Shown: one piece after another, positions 34,601-46,476 of the stretch
Position numbering within the stretch: position 1 is the stretch's first letter
Layout: every line of letters starts with the position of its first letter
NCBI GenBank assembly: GCA_037178675.1
Contig: JAYMGJ010000525.1
Coordinates: 1 to 64,000 of the forward strand
Reading direction: 5' to 3'
DNA length: 64,000 nucleotides
Origin: Scleroderma bovista
Lineage: Eukaryota > Basidiomycota > Agaricomycetes > Boletales > Sclerodermataceae
The notes under the pieces: model-generated
Database searches by the model: none
What the model saw: only the letters and a program-made list of their open reading frames with translations
Told to the model about the DNA's origin: nothing
Made by a program: the position numbers and the translations under genes

Positions 34601-37600
34601 GTGCCGACCGTAACATTCCTGCCCATAGTAAGCTGTCGGTATTGTTCACGAGTTTCCTTGGCGCGGAATAGAGACTGTATCTTTACGACTTTGTCCAAGT
34701 TCGAGCGATAGTATTCCATCTTAGTGCGGAATTTCATCCGCAGAAGCGCACCACGCAGCATAGCCTGAAGTATCGTAGCGACAGCTTGGCTCTTCCGAAG
34801 ATGAGTGCGCCATGCAAGATACTCCCTGCGCACCAAGTAACCCCTGGAAGTCGCTTGCATACCGGTCACATCGGGTACCACAAACTCGAGGCGCTTGTGT
34901 TGCTCGCGATGTCGGTTGCGTGCGAGGGCCGCGCGGGCCCGAGCCTGGAGACTTCCCACAGATTTAACAAGTTTGATTTCTGACAACGCCTTATTCATAT
35001 TCTGATGATGTTGACGCGCCAGATTGGCACGAGCACGAGCTTGGAGACCTAGGATTGTGGGGGTTGCACGACGAAGACCGCGTATGAGTGCGAGAAGTCG
35101 CTTCCGGGAAAGGTAAGTCCGACAGGCAGCTTGTATCCGAACAACTGTGGAAGAGACGTCGTCCAGCTTTGCAAGCTGAGTTCGTATTCGCCTGCGTACA
35201 ACCAGCCCCCTGCACTGAGCCTGTAAATCAAGAATGCTATTTTCGACAAGATCTAGTTGTTTCAATTGCTTTGAGATAGTAGCCCTCTTCAAGAATCCGC
35301 GAGCGAGAGCTTGTATCGCCACAACAGAAGATGTTATCTCGACTTCTTCAAACTTCTTGGTAAATTCGTTGACATGCTGTCTTGTAATCCTCGCGCGAAC
35401 TAGGGACTGGAATTGAACAAAAATATGTCTCTTGCTCCGTAGAGTCGACCTCAGAGCGGCGAAGCGTTTCCGACAGAGGACACCACGGGCCTGCGCTTGA
35501 ACTTTGACAGTGTTTCCAATACATGTTTGGACGTGCGCCAAGTAATTACGCCATTGTCTTCGCTTTAAGTGCCCTATGGCAGCTGCTTGGAGGCCGATTG
35601 CCCACGGAGTAAGGCTCGCAGCGATTTTGCGATCGTATGATATCTGACGACGGACGAGCGCACCACGGCACAGGGCCTGGACTTTTCCAACGTATCGCTC
35701 AGTAAGTCGAATGCGAGCACACTGCGTAGTGTATGCTTTACGAACGAGGAAACCACGGACTGAGCACTGTAGGCCAAGAATGGATTCCTCGTTCTCCAGT
35801 AATAAACGATGACAACCTGGAGGAAAAGATGAGTGAAAGATCTCGAGTTCTTGGCAATACGAACGTTCATCTTCTGTCTCTACTTCGACTTCAGGCTCCT
35901 CGTTGATTTCCTTGGCCAGCTCGCGCCCAACGTCTCCGAAGTTAGGCATTGCGACACCAGCGTCATTGAGGCCTTTCTGGGTCTTTTGCAACTGATCGTC
36001 GGAAAATTGCAGCTGGCCGACTAGATTGCCTATGCGCTGGGCGAGACCCTTCCTGGAAAGAAGATGACTATAAAAAAAGTCAGTGTAAATAATTAATCAA
36101 TGACATCAGCGGTTGTACCTTAAAGCGTGTATGCAATAAATAACTTTTGGAAGGTTCTTTTTCTCATATAAATCAGTGAGTTCGAAGATGAAGCACTACA
36201 AAAATAGCATTTAGCGTGCAGAGTGCAAGTATGAACCGCCTTACTTCAGGAAGCCCCACTCCTCGTACAAATGCAAAAAAGTAGTTGATATTGTCCGAAT
36301 GGCGGAAGTCCAGTTTGGAAGCCTTCGAAGAGTGAGTACGAAATCTGGAACCGAGCATATAAAGTACCTCGTATATGCGGCGGACAACGTGCCCCCCTTG
36401 GAAAACCCTGGAAAGCTTCGCAAGGACCACTCCATTGCGGAGCCTCTCTTCCATTTCTACTACACCAAATTCGAGCTCCTCATCAAGACAACCTTCTATC
36501 CATTGCTGCGCTTCTCCGACGTGACAGAGGTATTCATAGGCTTGTAAAAGATGCCGTTGGGTATCTGCCCAAAGACCCCGTGATAAGCGCGAAGGGGGTA
36601 GCGGTGACGCAGGAGCGCTCGGCAGCTTGTCTCGGGACAACCGCAAGCGACCAGGTATTCCGGCGACATCCTCTCCGCTATTAGCGCCATGTCCTACACT
36701 ATCCTGAAGAATGGGGGATAAGGAAGAATTGTTATGACGAGGGTCCCTTAAGGAGCTGGCGGGTCTGACATCCCTGGATGACTCCTTATCTGCCTCTTCC
36801 CAGTTTTCATCGCCGTCTCCGCTGGCTATTCGAGGAAGATGCCGACCTAACTTCCGACCTCCAAGTTGACCATAAGTTGATGCCTTTTTATTCATCATGT
36901 ACGAGCTTTTGTATGGTAATGGAGACATGACAGACGATAGTGGTTGTGTCGTGGTTGAAGCACGTGAAATCTGGCTCGGAGGCTGGTCCAATGATCGCAC
37001 TGCCCCTGAGATATCAAGACTGGAAGGTCGGCGATGCAATTTCTCCGTCGACAAAGGTACTGAGGACTGTGAACCGCACGAAGAAGTAGGTCGAGGGGGA
37101 GACACTGTCAGGGATGCATTTGATGTAAGGAAGGCTTTCGACGAAATGTTCGATGCACTTGAAGACGTCGACTGCTCCAAAGTTCGATTCAGATTCTGTC
37201 TCACCGATGCAGGAAGGAATGCTGCACTGTCAAGGGTGTTAGAACGACGTGCGCGTTGTGAGTAGGAATCCAACGGGAGGTTGGACGCCGAAGGGAGGGT
37301 AGGAACAGGAGTTGGGTCATTCGTGTGAAACGAAGTGGAAAATGGAACAGTAGATGTCGACAGTGAATTGTGACTCGACGTCCGGGATGCTTGCAACGGT
37401 GTAGGAGGGTCAGGATTGTGGACCGAGAGACCGGTCAAATTGGGAGACAACGGTGTTCCCATGATATGGGCCGGAAGGGTACGGCGTTTTAGATATGTGG
37501 GGGTCTGATGGAGAGATGATTCATCCGTCTGGATTGAAGTCTCGCCCGAAGACGAGAAGGAAGAGAGACCTGGTGGTGTCCTAATTCGTGAAACTGATGA

Positions 37601-37939
37601 AACGGAATCTCTTCTAAATAATGCCTTGTTGGGACTGGCTGAACGACGCCCTTCGAGCACGGCTTCAGCTCTTGCACGCTCCTCCCATTTGTCGCGCACG
37701 GCGTCAACGCTGCTCCCCGAGCGATGAGAGGGAACCCACTTCCTAGTCACAGGAGTGGATGGTGACGCAGTGGAATCGGAAGATAGGCCCATATTGAGTG
37801 AATTATTCCTTGCAAGGACACCGAGACTACTTCGGGACGAAGTCCGTTCGAGAAGTCGCGTCTGATATGCAAATGGACTCGAAGGATCCCTGGATCTCGT
37901 GGACCCTTCTAATGAGGATATTGAGTTCGAGCGTTCCAT
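31645..37939 (-). CDS. IQG1: IQGAP-type cytokinesis scaffold (CH, IQ repeats, RasGAP-related, RGCt)
   Basis: Actin and calmodulin-binding scaffold of the contractile ring (yeast Iqg1, fission-yeast Rng2). Order: about 380 S/P-rich residues from ATG 37939 (MERSNSISSLEGS); calponin-homology domain (WIEGCLDEELEFGVVEMEER, GVVLAKLSRVFQGG, FRHSDNINYFFAFV); about 13 IQ motifs at roughly 34650-35800 (for example VRIQAACRTYLSRKRL, GLQARARANLARQH); GAP-related domain with FGYGQDRREDYLLLKL and HYRYLNPAILAPETFD; RasGAP C-terminal domain ending LLLYQINKKFYV, with a last intron before the stop at 31645. An open frame continues upstream of 37939 but without an ATG. About ten introns. Confidence 0.93.
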
Positions 37940-38115
37940 CGCGCATCTGGGGTCATCAAAGTCGTCCGAGTGATCCACGCACCTCGTATTTCTTGGTTGG
38001 GATGCAGCCCACTGCCAGTGGCAGAGATGATTATGTAAGTGTTCACTTACAGTCACGTGACTGTCACTCTAACTTATCGTCACGCGTCATGCCTTAAACT
38101 GGCAGCAGTCTCATA
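37940..38115. promoter_or_regulatory. Bidirectional promoter IQG1/GCP3
   Basis: Only 176 bp separates the two start codons, so both genes must share control DNA here. A partly palindromic GTCACGTGAC lies near 38052-38061 and contains CACGTG, the E-box core bound by bHLH factors. The motif is visible; its use is inferred. Confidence 0.5.
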
Positions 38116-41100
38116 ATGCCAGATGTCTCTTCGTCGCTCGATGGCCTCGTATCAGCGTTAGTACCGCAATCAGTAAACAACCCGACCATCAAGAATGAAC
38201 TTGTATCTCACTCCAAGGAAATCCTGGCTAGGTTCTCCCTCACTCAATCATCAAACACCCATAGTTCTGACGCGTTGCCTGCAGTCATATTGGCCAAACA
38301 CACGAGAGTGATATCGGTCACCTCGCCACCCTAATAAAGAGACAGTGTTAGTTCTTTCGTTGTCCGAGTGGTATCACCTCATCACTCCTCAGTTCTTCAC
38401 TCTCCGTCGCCGAGCGGCGCGTCCCTTAAGTTCACTAATTTATTGTCCCGCCTCCTCGATCAGGTCTGTGTTATGGGAGGCCAGTGGTGCTACTGTGTCT
38501 CATCATTTATTTAGCGCGTTTTGACTCGCAAACATGATATCTTGCTGTTCCTGCACACTCTTGCACGGTCGCCTCATCAAAGTGCCTCCCCTAGTCCTTT
38601 TCTCTCAAGTCTTCAACCTCCCCGAAATTGTACCTCGTTCACTGTACCGAGCCCTGTCGAAACTCCGCCTCCTTCCTGCCAGCAAAAAGGCAAGTCAAAT
38701 GCTGACCTTTTACGGGAATATCGCACACGAATAGGTCCGACCTGTCTTCACCCGTGCATTCTGTGTGCTGATACATGTCGACAAGGCCGCCCACATCTTT
38801 CAGAGCACCTGCTTCTTAGAGATACCTTATACCTTCTACAGGGAATCTCGGGAAAATACATACAACTCTCCGTTTCAAATCAGGATGACCCGAGTAAACT
38901 CACATTTGTCGATGACACTGTAAGTGAGCTTCCCTGTGTGTTTGATTTTTTTTGGCTCAACTTCAGTTTAGAGAGGCATTATCCCTACCCCTGTCAAGTC
39001 ACTGATACACAGACTTGCTGAAGTTGGCCACCTCTACTCTCGAGTCGCCACTTTCGTCAAAGATCGCGAAGGTCGATCTGGCGTGGGCATGATTGAGCAG
39101 AGTTTGTGCCACCATCTTCAAGTGCAACTGACTGAATACTTCCGTCTTATTGCCATATTGGAGTCCCAAATTTCAGCTACTGCATCTGGACGTGCTGATG
39201 GTAATGTAGATGTTCGAGACGAAGAAACTGGTCTGACCTTAAAGCGCCTGGATGTTTGGATAAATGAGTGGAGGCTACGGATGCGCATGATGAGTGTGTG
39301 TGTCGAAGGTGCCCGAGGTAGTATACCTTTTATTCTCACGATTCTAAAGCTAAGCTATCCTGCCAGATACTCAAGGAGGCGCACTAGTTAACCTCATTCA
39401 TAGTTACACGGACAACGGTGATCCCTTCGTGCGCAAATTCACTGATCAACTTCTTGAAGAGGTACGTCTCCCGTTGTGGAGATAGTTGTCATCTATATCT
39501 TTACAATTAGGTGTCACAACCGTTTTTCTCTACCCTGCACAAGTGGCTATTTTTCGGAGAGCTTTATGACCCTTACAACGAATTCTTTGTTGCTGTCAAT
39601 CCTGAGCTAGCTCATGTGCAATACCTTCTACACCCGATCTCCCTCTCTGGCGTGGGAGATGGTGTATTCGGGGCATTGAGTGGCGAGGCTGATGATATAT
39701 CGTCTGAACGCGAAGGTGGACTTCGGCTTTGGGAGGCCAAATACCAATTCAGAATGGATATGCTCCCAATGTTCGTCGGAGAGGCATTTGGGAAGAAGGT
39801 GACAGGAATAGCAACGACAGGCATTGGAACTAATCCTTTTTTCAGATCTTTTCGACAGGGAAAAGTTTGAACTTCATTCGATACAGTTGCCATGATAGTG
39901 ATTGGGTTGCAACACGGGAGAAAATGAGCAACACGGGAGGAAGTGAGGAGCACCCATTCCGTCTCACTGTCGAAATTGAGTCTTCACAGCTCTAAAATAC
40001 AGTGACATTGTGGGACTGGAGCGTTCCATTGACTCTGCGTACTCAACGGCTAGCAAACGACTTTTTGAAGTTTTCATCGAAAAATTCAAGTTATTGTACC
40101 ACCTCCGAGCGTTGAAGCATTACATCTTACTTGGTTATGGGGACTTTGCAGAGCAGTTGATGGAGACCCTTGGGCAAGTCCTTTGGTTCTAAATTCGCAC
40201 CACTCGTCGTTATCCTAGTTCTCTGTGCAGGCCAAGTCTTACGCGTCCTGCAAACACGCTTTATCGTCACAACCTCACTGCAACGCTCGAAACTGCTATT
40301 AGAACATCGAACGCCCAGAACGACCCTCCAGACGTCTTGCGTCGTTTAGATGCGCGCATGCTGGAGTACTCTCATGGTGAAATTGGCTGGGATGTCTTCA
40401 CTCTGGAGTATAAAGTCGACGCTCCTATCGACACAATCCTAGATCCTGACTCGATGGTGAAGTATCTCAAGCTATTCCATCACCTTTGGAAGATGAAAAG
40501 GGTTGAAAGTGCACTCAGCGAAGGGTGGATGCGTGTTGCCGGGGCATCAAGGACTTTTCTGAGGTTGCACGGTACGTTAAGTTTATTTGTCGTTTTGTGA
40601 TAACCTTCGAACCATAGGAACAGAGTTTGAATACGATTGGCATCAGATCCGTATTGTTATGGCGGAGATGGTCCATTTTATCCGCCAGATGCAGGCATAT
40701 TGTCACGTAGAAGTCATAGAATGTTCATGGAAGGCGCTGATGGAGTTTTTCCAAGAACGGGAAGGGGATCTGGATGCCATGATCGAAGCCCACCGCTTGT
40801 ACCTTGATAGGATGGTCAAGAAAGTTTTGCTCCTAAGTTCGAAGACCGGCAAAGAGGTTAGTTTACATTTCAAGCGGGTTGTCGTTAACCTTTTCTCCAT
40901 CCAGGAGGCATTGCTGATGCAAGTCCAAGAAGTTTTCGCGACTATTCTACAGTTCCGTGAAGCTATGGTGCGTTTTAGCAATGTTCCCGAGAAGCCTTAT
41001 TTACAGCGTGTAGGATAACTTCTATCATTATTGTCTTTCCGAAACTGCAAGAAGGGATCAAATCAAGGACGTGGACCGGGTATGCTGGATATATTCGATA

Positions 41101-41365
41101 CATGTTCTTTCTGACCTTATCTTAGGGCATCTACACTTTCCCACCCCATGAACGCAGTGGTACTCCAACACTCCCTCAAATGCGCACCCTCATAAAACAG
41201 TACAGTTCCACCTTTAGCGATCTCGCCGTGTCCATTGTCCATGCCCTCCAGAGTCACCCTGACTTAGATTGTCGCTTCCTTGGTATCCGATTATCATTCT
41301 CCGACTTTTACCGAACGAAGAGAGATCAACAGCTTCTACACCAGCAGTACAAACCTGCTCAGTAG
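38116..41365 (+). CDS. GCP3: Gamma-tubulin complex component 3 (GCP3/Spc98/Alp6)
   Basis: Core subunit of the gamma-tubulin small complex that nucleates microtubules. Short exon from ATG 38116 (MPDVSSSLDGLVSALVPQ), then the GRIP1 region: LSEHLLLRDTLYLLQGISGK, YIIPTPVKSLIHRLAEVGHL, GMIEQSLCHHLQVQLTEYFR, WLFFGELYDPYNEFFV, FGKKIFSTGKSLNFIRYSCH. The GRIP2 region follows: GWDVFTLEYKVDAPIDTIL, YLKLFHHLWKMKRVESALSE, MVHFIRQMQAYCHVEVIECS. A C-terminal RFLGIRLSFSDFYRTKR ends with the stop at 41365. About ten introns. Convergent with CCC2, with 87 bp between stops. Confidence 0.92.
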
Positions 41366-41452
41366 TTCTTGTCATAGTGGTTAGATTTTTAATGCGAGGA
41401 CCTTCTGAAAAGGATATGGTACATCGTTAACCGACAACCTTGTCTTTCCCGT

Positions 41453-44400
41453 TCATATCTGTGGTTGCCTATACGGCTTTAACAACAGGGACGATGCAAC
41501 TACGGACACGGAGCTATGGGACAGTGGTTGGCTATGAAATCTGAGAAGAAAAATTATTTACTCACGACAAAGCCATGGCTAAGGAAGCCCAGGCAGGGGC
41601 AAGTCGGATGTGGCCTGCGGGATACAGCACGCCAGCAGCGATCGGAACAGCGACAAGATTATACACAAATGCCCAAAGCTACATGTATTGAAATTTCAAC
41701 GACTAGAAATATCCTGGAATGAGACGACCTACGAAGTTTACTTTGACCCTGTTGAGGACTTTGCGAGACAAATCGGCCAATGTGAGTAGACATGACAGGT
41801 TGGACGACAATAGGATAAACGAGGCACTCGATATCGCGACTTCACTGCCAGATCCAATAGCAACACCAATATCGGCTGCAGCCAGTGCCTGCAGTCGGCT
41901 TCAGACGTCTTTCGTGCCCAGGATCGGTACCATAACTTACGGGTGCGTCATTGATTCCGTCGCCAACCATTGCGACAATACAGTGTTCATTCCGTGCCCG
42001 CCGCCGCACCAATCTCAGCCCCCTTGGCGGGGGTTTCTTCCTACCATTCATTTGCAGCCATTCGATCTTTTTTGCCTGTAGAATAAGTCAGAGGACAACA
42101 TATACGCCAGACAAGTTGGCCACTGGCCTTTTCTTGTGGAAGGACACCAGCAATGACTTGGTTGTCAGGAATTCCCACCGTTCTCGCGACTGCCTTTGCA
42201 GTTGTTCTGTTGTCACCGGAGACCATCCATGTACTAATTCCGCTTTCCTGGAGTCTCTGAATGACACGTCGGGCCTCTGGTCTTACTTGGTCAGTAATTG
42301 CGAAGATTGCGACGACCTCCGAATTGCCACTGGCGTTGTCCCTAATTGCAAGCAGAACAATGCTCTTGGCCGCTTCCTTCCATTTTTCCAGCGTGGTGGC
42401 GATAGACTCATTAATGGCGATCCCCTCCTGCGTAATCCATGCCTCGCTGCCAATGACAGCCGTACAATTGAATGTATCAAAGCGAGCCTTCAGACCCATT
42501 CCTGCCACTTCGTCGAACCCAACCGCATTAACATGCGTCGCCCCATTCGTCTCGGCATACCGTTTTATCGCAACAGCGAGAGGATGGCAAGATGAGGATT
42601 CTAATTCTGCGGCGATGCCAAGGACCACCTCTCGAGTCCATTGACTTCCAGAGGTCGTAATGTCACAGTCAGAGACCTGAGGCTCTCCACCTGCGGTCAG
42701 TGTGCCTGTCTTGTCAAAAACCACGATGTCTACTTGGGCCATTTCTTGGAAAGCTTCCCCCCCGCCACGAACAAGAATACCATGTTGGGCGGCTATCCCA
42801 GAACCAACAAGGAGGGCAGTCGGGGCTGCGAGTCCAATGCCACATGGACAAGCAACCACGAAGACTGCAGCAGCAAACTGAAGGGACCACACCGCTATGG
42901 CACAGTGTCAGGACTGACATCAGGAAGGAGGAATGTAACTTACTCCATCCTCCTACATCAATGTCGAGGTAGTCGTCAGGAAGCGCGCCCGAGTATCCCA
43001 GCACTACCCAAACTACCCAAGTGGTAATCGCAAGAAGGGTCACGATGGGAACAAATACACCTGTCACGGCGTCCGCTACCCGCTCGATGGGAGCACGACG
43101 TGTATGCCCCTCGCGCACGACGTCAATGATGCGGTCCAGCCTATGAAAGTTAAGTGCGTGGATGGCCCTTAATGCTCCATGCTCACATTGTTGTACCGTC
43201 AACAGTGTCTACCCTCACGTCAACGACTTTTGACTTGTTGATAGTCCCAAGGAATACTTGGTCGCCGGTTCCCTTTTTCACTGGCTTCGCCTCCCCTGTC
43301 ATCGAGCTTTCATCGAATAGTGACTCGGCACTTGACACAATGGTACCATCACACGGCGGACTGAAACCGTTCAGAACACGAACGACATCCCCAATCTCAA
43401 GTAAGTCGACCGAGACTCTGTCGATTTTGTGTCCTGGCTTTGCAACCAGATTACCATCATCTGAGTTGTCATCTCCTTTTTCGACATCAAGATCATCAGA
43501 CCGATATGACGGGATATCGCAAGGGGAGCCAAGTGAAATCAGCAGCGCTTCTGCAGGCCGAAGGGACCCCAGCGCCGTCAAGGCATCTGCCGTTCGCGCC
43601 TTACTGTATGCTTCCAAGTATCGCCCTAAATAGGACATCTTGATGCCGACGGTAAGCAAACTTAGGAATAGACTTACCAAACAAGAGAAACATGGTCAGG
43701 AAAACTACAGAGTCGAAATAGGTGGTAGCATCCCCTGTCCCGTTTATGGCCGGCGGCTTAGAAGCGGCGAGGGCCAAGAGGGCTACAGAGGCAAAGTAAG
43801 CCACGGATACGCCACTGGAAACCTGAAAGGGGAACTATTGATAATCTTTTCACATCCATTACTCGTTACTTACCAAAAGATTCATGCTTCCAAAGCGTGT
43901 AAAACGTCTTAGAACAGGAGTAGTGCTACCCTTGCGCCACAAAGTTCTGATCTCTTTTATGCTCCGTCGATGAAAGGACCCAGCACCGTAGACCATCACT
44001 GGCGTGGCAAGAAAAGATAGCACCCACTGGGCTCGGGAGGCATTTCCGTTCCATATGGGCTTCATGAAATACTGTCTAATTTGATTCTGTGAAGGAACAA
44101 GACTCATGTAAACCACGCCGATGATGAAAGTGGGGATTGCAATGACGAAGGTGAACAAAAAGTGTCGAAGCAAAACCTGTTGCTCACGCTTCCGCATGGC
44201 ACGTGTTCGTGCCTCCAAGGTCGGTGGCTTGAATATTGATACGGTGAATATATTTGGATCAGCAGCGACGATAGCTGATGTGATTGTGCGGATGGTTAAT
44301 TCCGAAGCAGGTTCATACGAAACCTCCAGGACAGGGTCGATGTAGCTGATTAGCGCCTTTGTTATGGTGAGTCGTGGTTGAAGCCTCTTCAAGGCATTCA

Positions 44401-45290
44401 TGACCTTTCCTGGACAATGTCTGTTATGATAGTGAGGGTCACCCGCGAAACTTATCTGAGCTTATACTTACTGACAAAACATGCCATGTACCTGCAAGGA
44501 GACGGTCCTAAGCCCGGAAGGCGTTGCTTTGCCAGCTGGAGAGCAGAGAGGCTCTGCCTCGAGCAGTTCAGCACCAAAACCACAGTCCTCGATTGCTTCT
44601 GTGATGGAAGGGATTAAATTCTTATTCTCAACGATCATAGTGGCCGAGCTGTTCAGGGCATTGACAAACAGTTGCGAAACTCCGGAAATTTGTGAAACCA
44701 TTTCTGTGATGGAGGCCGAACATGCAGCACAAGTCATTCCACTGACAGCAAGACTGAGACGATGGGGCATGGAGACAACATTGTGATCCAGATCGACAGG
44801 GGTGCTTGTCTCGGCCTTTTCTCGTAAGGATGCATCCTTCTCCGAGGCTTCGTCAGTCCTCGGAAGCGAGGGTACAATGAGGTTTGACTGGGATTCTGAA
44901 TCAGTATCATACTTTCGGACTGCTAATTCTTCTCGACATGCAGAACACTGTTGAAGGTGCTTCGCTTGTCTGCCCGAAAGGAGGCTTTCATTCGGATGTT
45001 CGGGCTGTGAAGGTCCAACGCGAGGATAGAACACATCGAAGCCAGCGTCCTCTAGAGTGTCCTGGATCGTATTTGCATGCAGGCTAAGAGAATGCTGAAC
45101 AATGACCGCCTGGTGAATGATGGATATCCCGAGGACAGTGGGTGATGGCTGGAGTGCAGAAAGGGCATGTTCGATGGCACTCACGCAGCTTGGGAACATC
45201 AAGAGTAAGTCCCAGATTTTCTAGATGTGAAGGTAGAGCATACCTGGCACAGTGCAGGTTTGAGAGGAGGATAACTGTGGTGGTGGACAT
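41453..45290 (-). CDS. CCC2: Copper-transporting P1B-type ATPase (Ccc2/ATP7)
   Basis: Pumps copper into the secretory pathway to load enzymes such as multicopper oxidases. N-terminal metal sites: LHCPSC (split by an intron), GMTCAACSASI, and a third GMFCQHCPGKV. Eight helices, with phosphatase TGEAKPV, channel motif CPCGIGLAAPTALLVGSGIA, phosphorylation site DKTGTLT, nucleotide-domain CHPLAVAI, and hinge MVGDGINDAP followed after an intron by ALAAADIGVAIGSGSEVAIS. The C-terminus has VYNLVAVPIAAGVLYP, then SVSVVASSLLLKPYRQPQI, and stops at 41453. The HMA-domain end is S/D/E-rich. About nine introns. Confidence 0.94.
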
Positions 45291-46476
45291 TGACGTGAAT
45301 ATTAGGAGAAAATTACCCGTCCAGATCTGAGAAGAGAGGATGGGCGGCGTATCCGACGTAATCCAATGTGTGTGATAGGTACTTTATAGGAGGAGCGAGT
45401 TTGTACAATAAATTGCTCATGCCAATCATGGCCTTCACTTGGCCCTGGCACAAATGCCTCAGCCATTAAAGTTTGCGATCATTGATTAGTAATGCATTAC
45501 ACGCTCAGCGGTCACTCGCTTTAGTAATTACAAACCAAGAAAGACCCCGTAAGTGCTCTACTAGCCACTACTTTTACCACTTGTTTGTTTACTACGCGGT
45601 TTCAGGGTCCTTTCCGTTATCTCCTTTGCTCTTTCCGCATATTTGCGATTACCGTTGGCGGGGCCTGTGGGCAATACAAGAATCCGCGGACTAATCTGCG
45701 TGACGCTACCACGATGACGACTGACAGGCAAAGAGTTCCAGCCTCAGCTAGCCCAAATATTATTCTGCTGGTTGCAGCTTTCACTCCTCGCAACACGCGA
45801 TAGCAGCACCAGCTGCAGCAATGTCAATGTCTAGTGTTGCATGCCATACATTGTTCGTCCTAGTTTCCCACTCCTTCCTGATCGAGATCCTTCATCTTCA
45901 TCCGTAGCAACGTCAATCTTATTGTTGGGGCCATCATCGCCATCATCGTCCGCGGCAGTAGCTTTCCAGCGTTCATTGTTCCCGATGATCTCGAAAGCCG
46001 CACGTCGATTCCCGTTATCTTGTTCGTGATGTTTTACATTCTGAACTATTCCCTGGGCAATGGTTGGAATTCTAGGTGGGGTACACCATCACTTCCCCGC
46101 TGCCGCTGGCATACCCGACAGTCGAGATGGGGATGCACCACGACCACCATAGACTGCGTAACTCGGATGATGGATCATTACAACATTCGAGCAAACCCAT
46201 GTTACAATAGTGTAGTGTATGTGTTCAACGGCCCAAAACGACACCCATCTCAAACATACTAGTAATCGCATTGCTGTACTGATAATAATCTCATCTGCTG
46301 CATTTTGTGCGGCCCGGAAACACGAAAGCTGCCTTTTGTAGATCGGCGAGGGGCAGGGTTGATATCGCTCGGTGTGCCGGACGGACAAAGGGCTAGCTGG
46401 ATTACGTCCGTCGACGTTTAGCTTGCGCCATCGGCCCACTGCTTTTGCCAGTGTCCATTCTTGCTTTCCCTCCCCC
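45291..46476. other. Intergenic region between CCC2 and VIP1 starts
   Basis: About 1.2 kb between divergent start codons. It holds a good plus-strand intron-like element (GTAAGT..TTTCAG, about 45552-45607), perhaps a spliced 5' leader of VIP1, and a minus-strand coding-like exon at 45831-46071 listed separately. No repeats seen. Confidence 0.4.
45831..46071 (-). CDS. Possible terminal exon of an unrecognised gene
   Basis: After a CACCTAG acceptor, an open minus-strand frame of about 79 codons reads IPTIAQGIVQNVKHHEQDNG, RRAAFEIIGNNERWKATAAD, then an acidic DDDGDDGPNNKIDVATDEDE and a basic end with MYGMQH before the stop at 45831. The composition (lysine and arginine with a long acidic run) is protein-like, but I could not find the upstream exons or a start, and a 5' leader of VIP1 overlaps the same DNA on the other strand. 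Function unknown. Confidence 0.25.

Noticed and set aside
42041..42595. Plus-strand frame opposite CCC2
   Set aside because: Overlaps the P-type ATPase core in antisense; stop-free only because of the strongly coding opposite strand.
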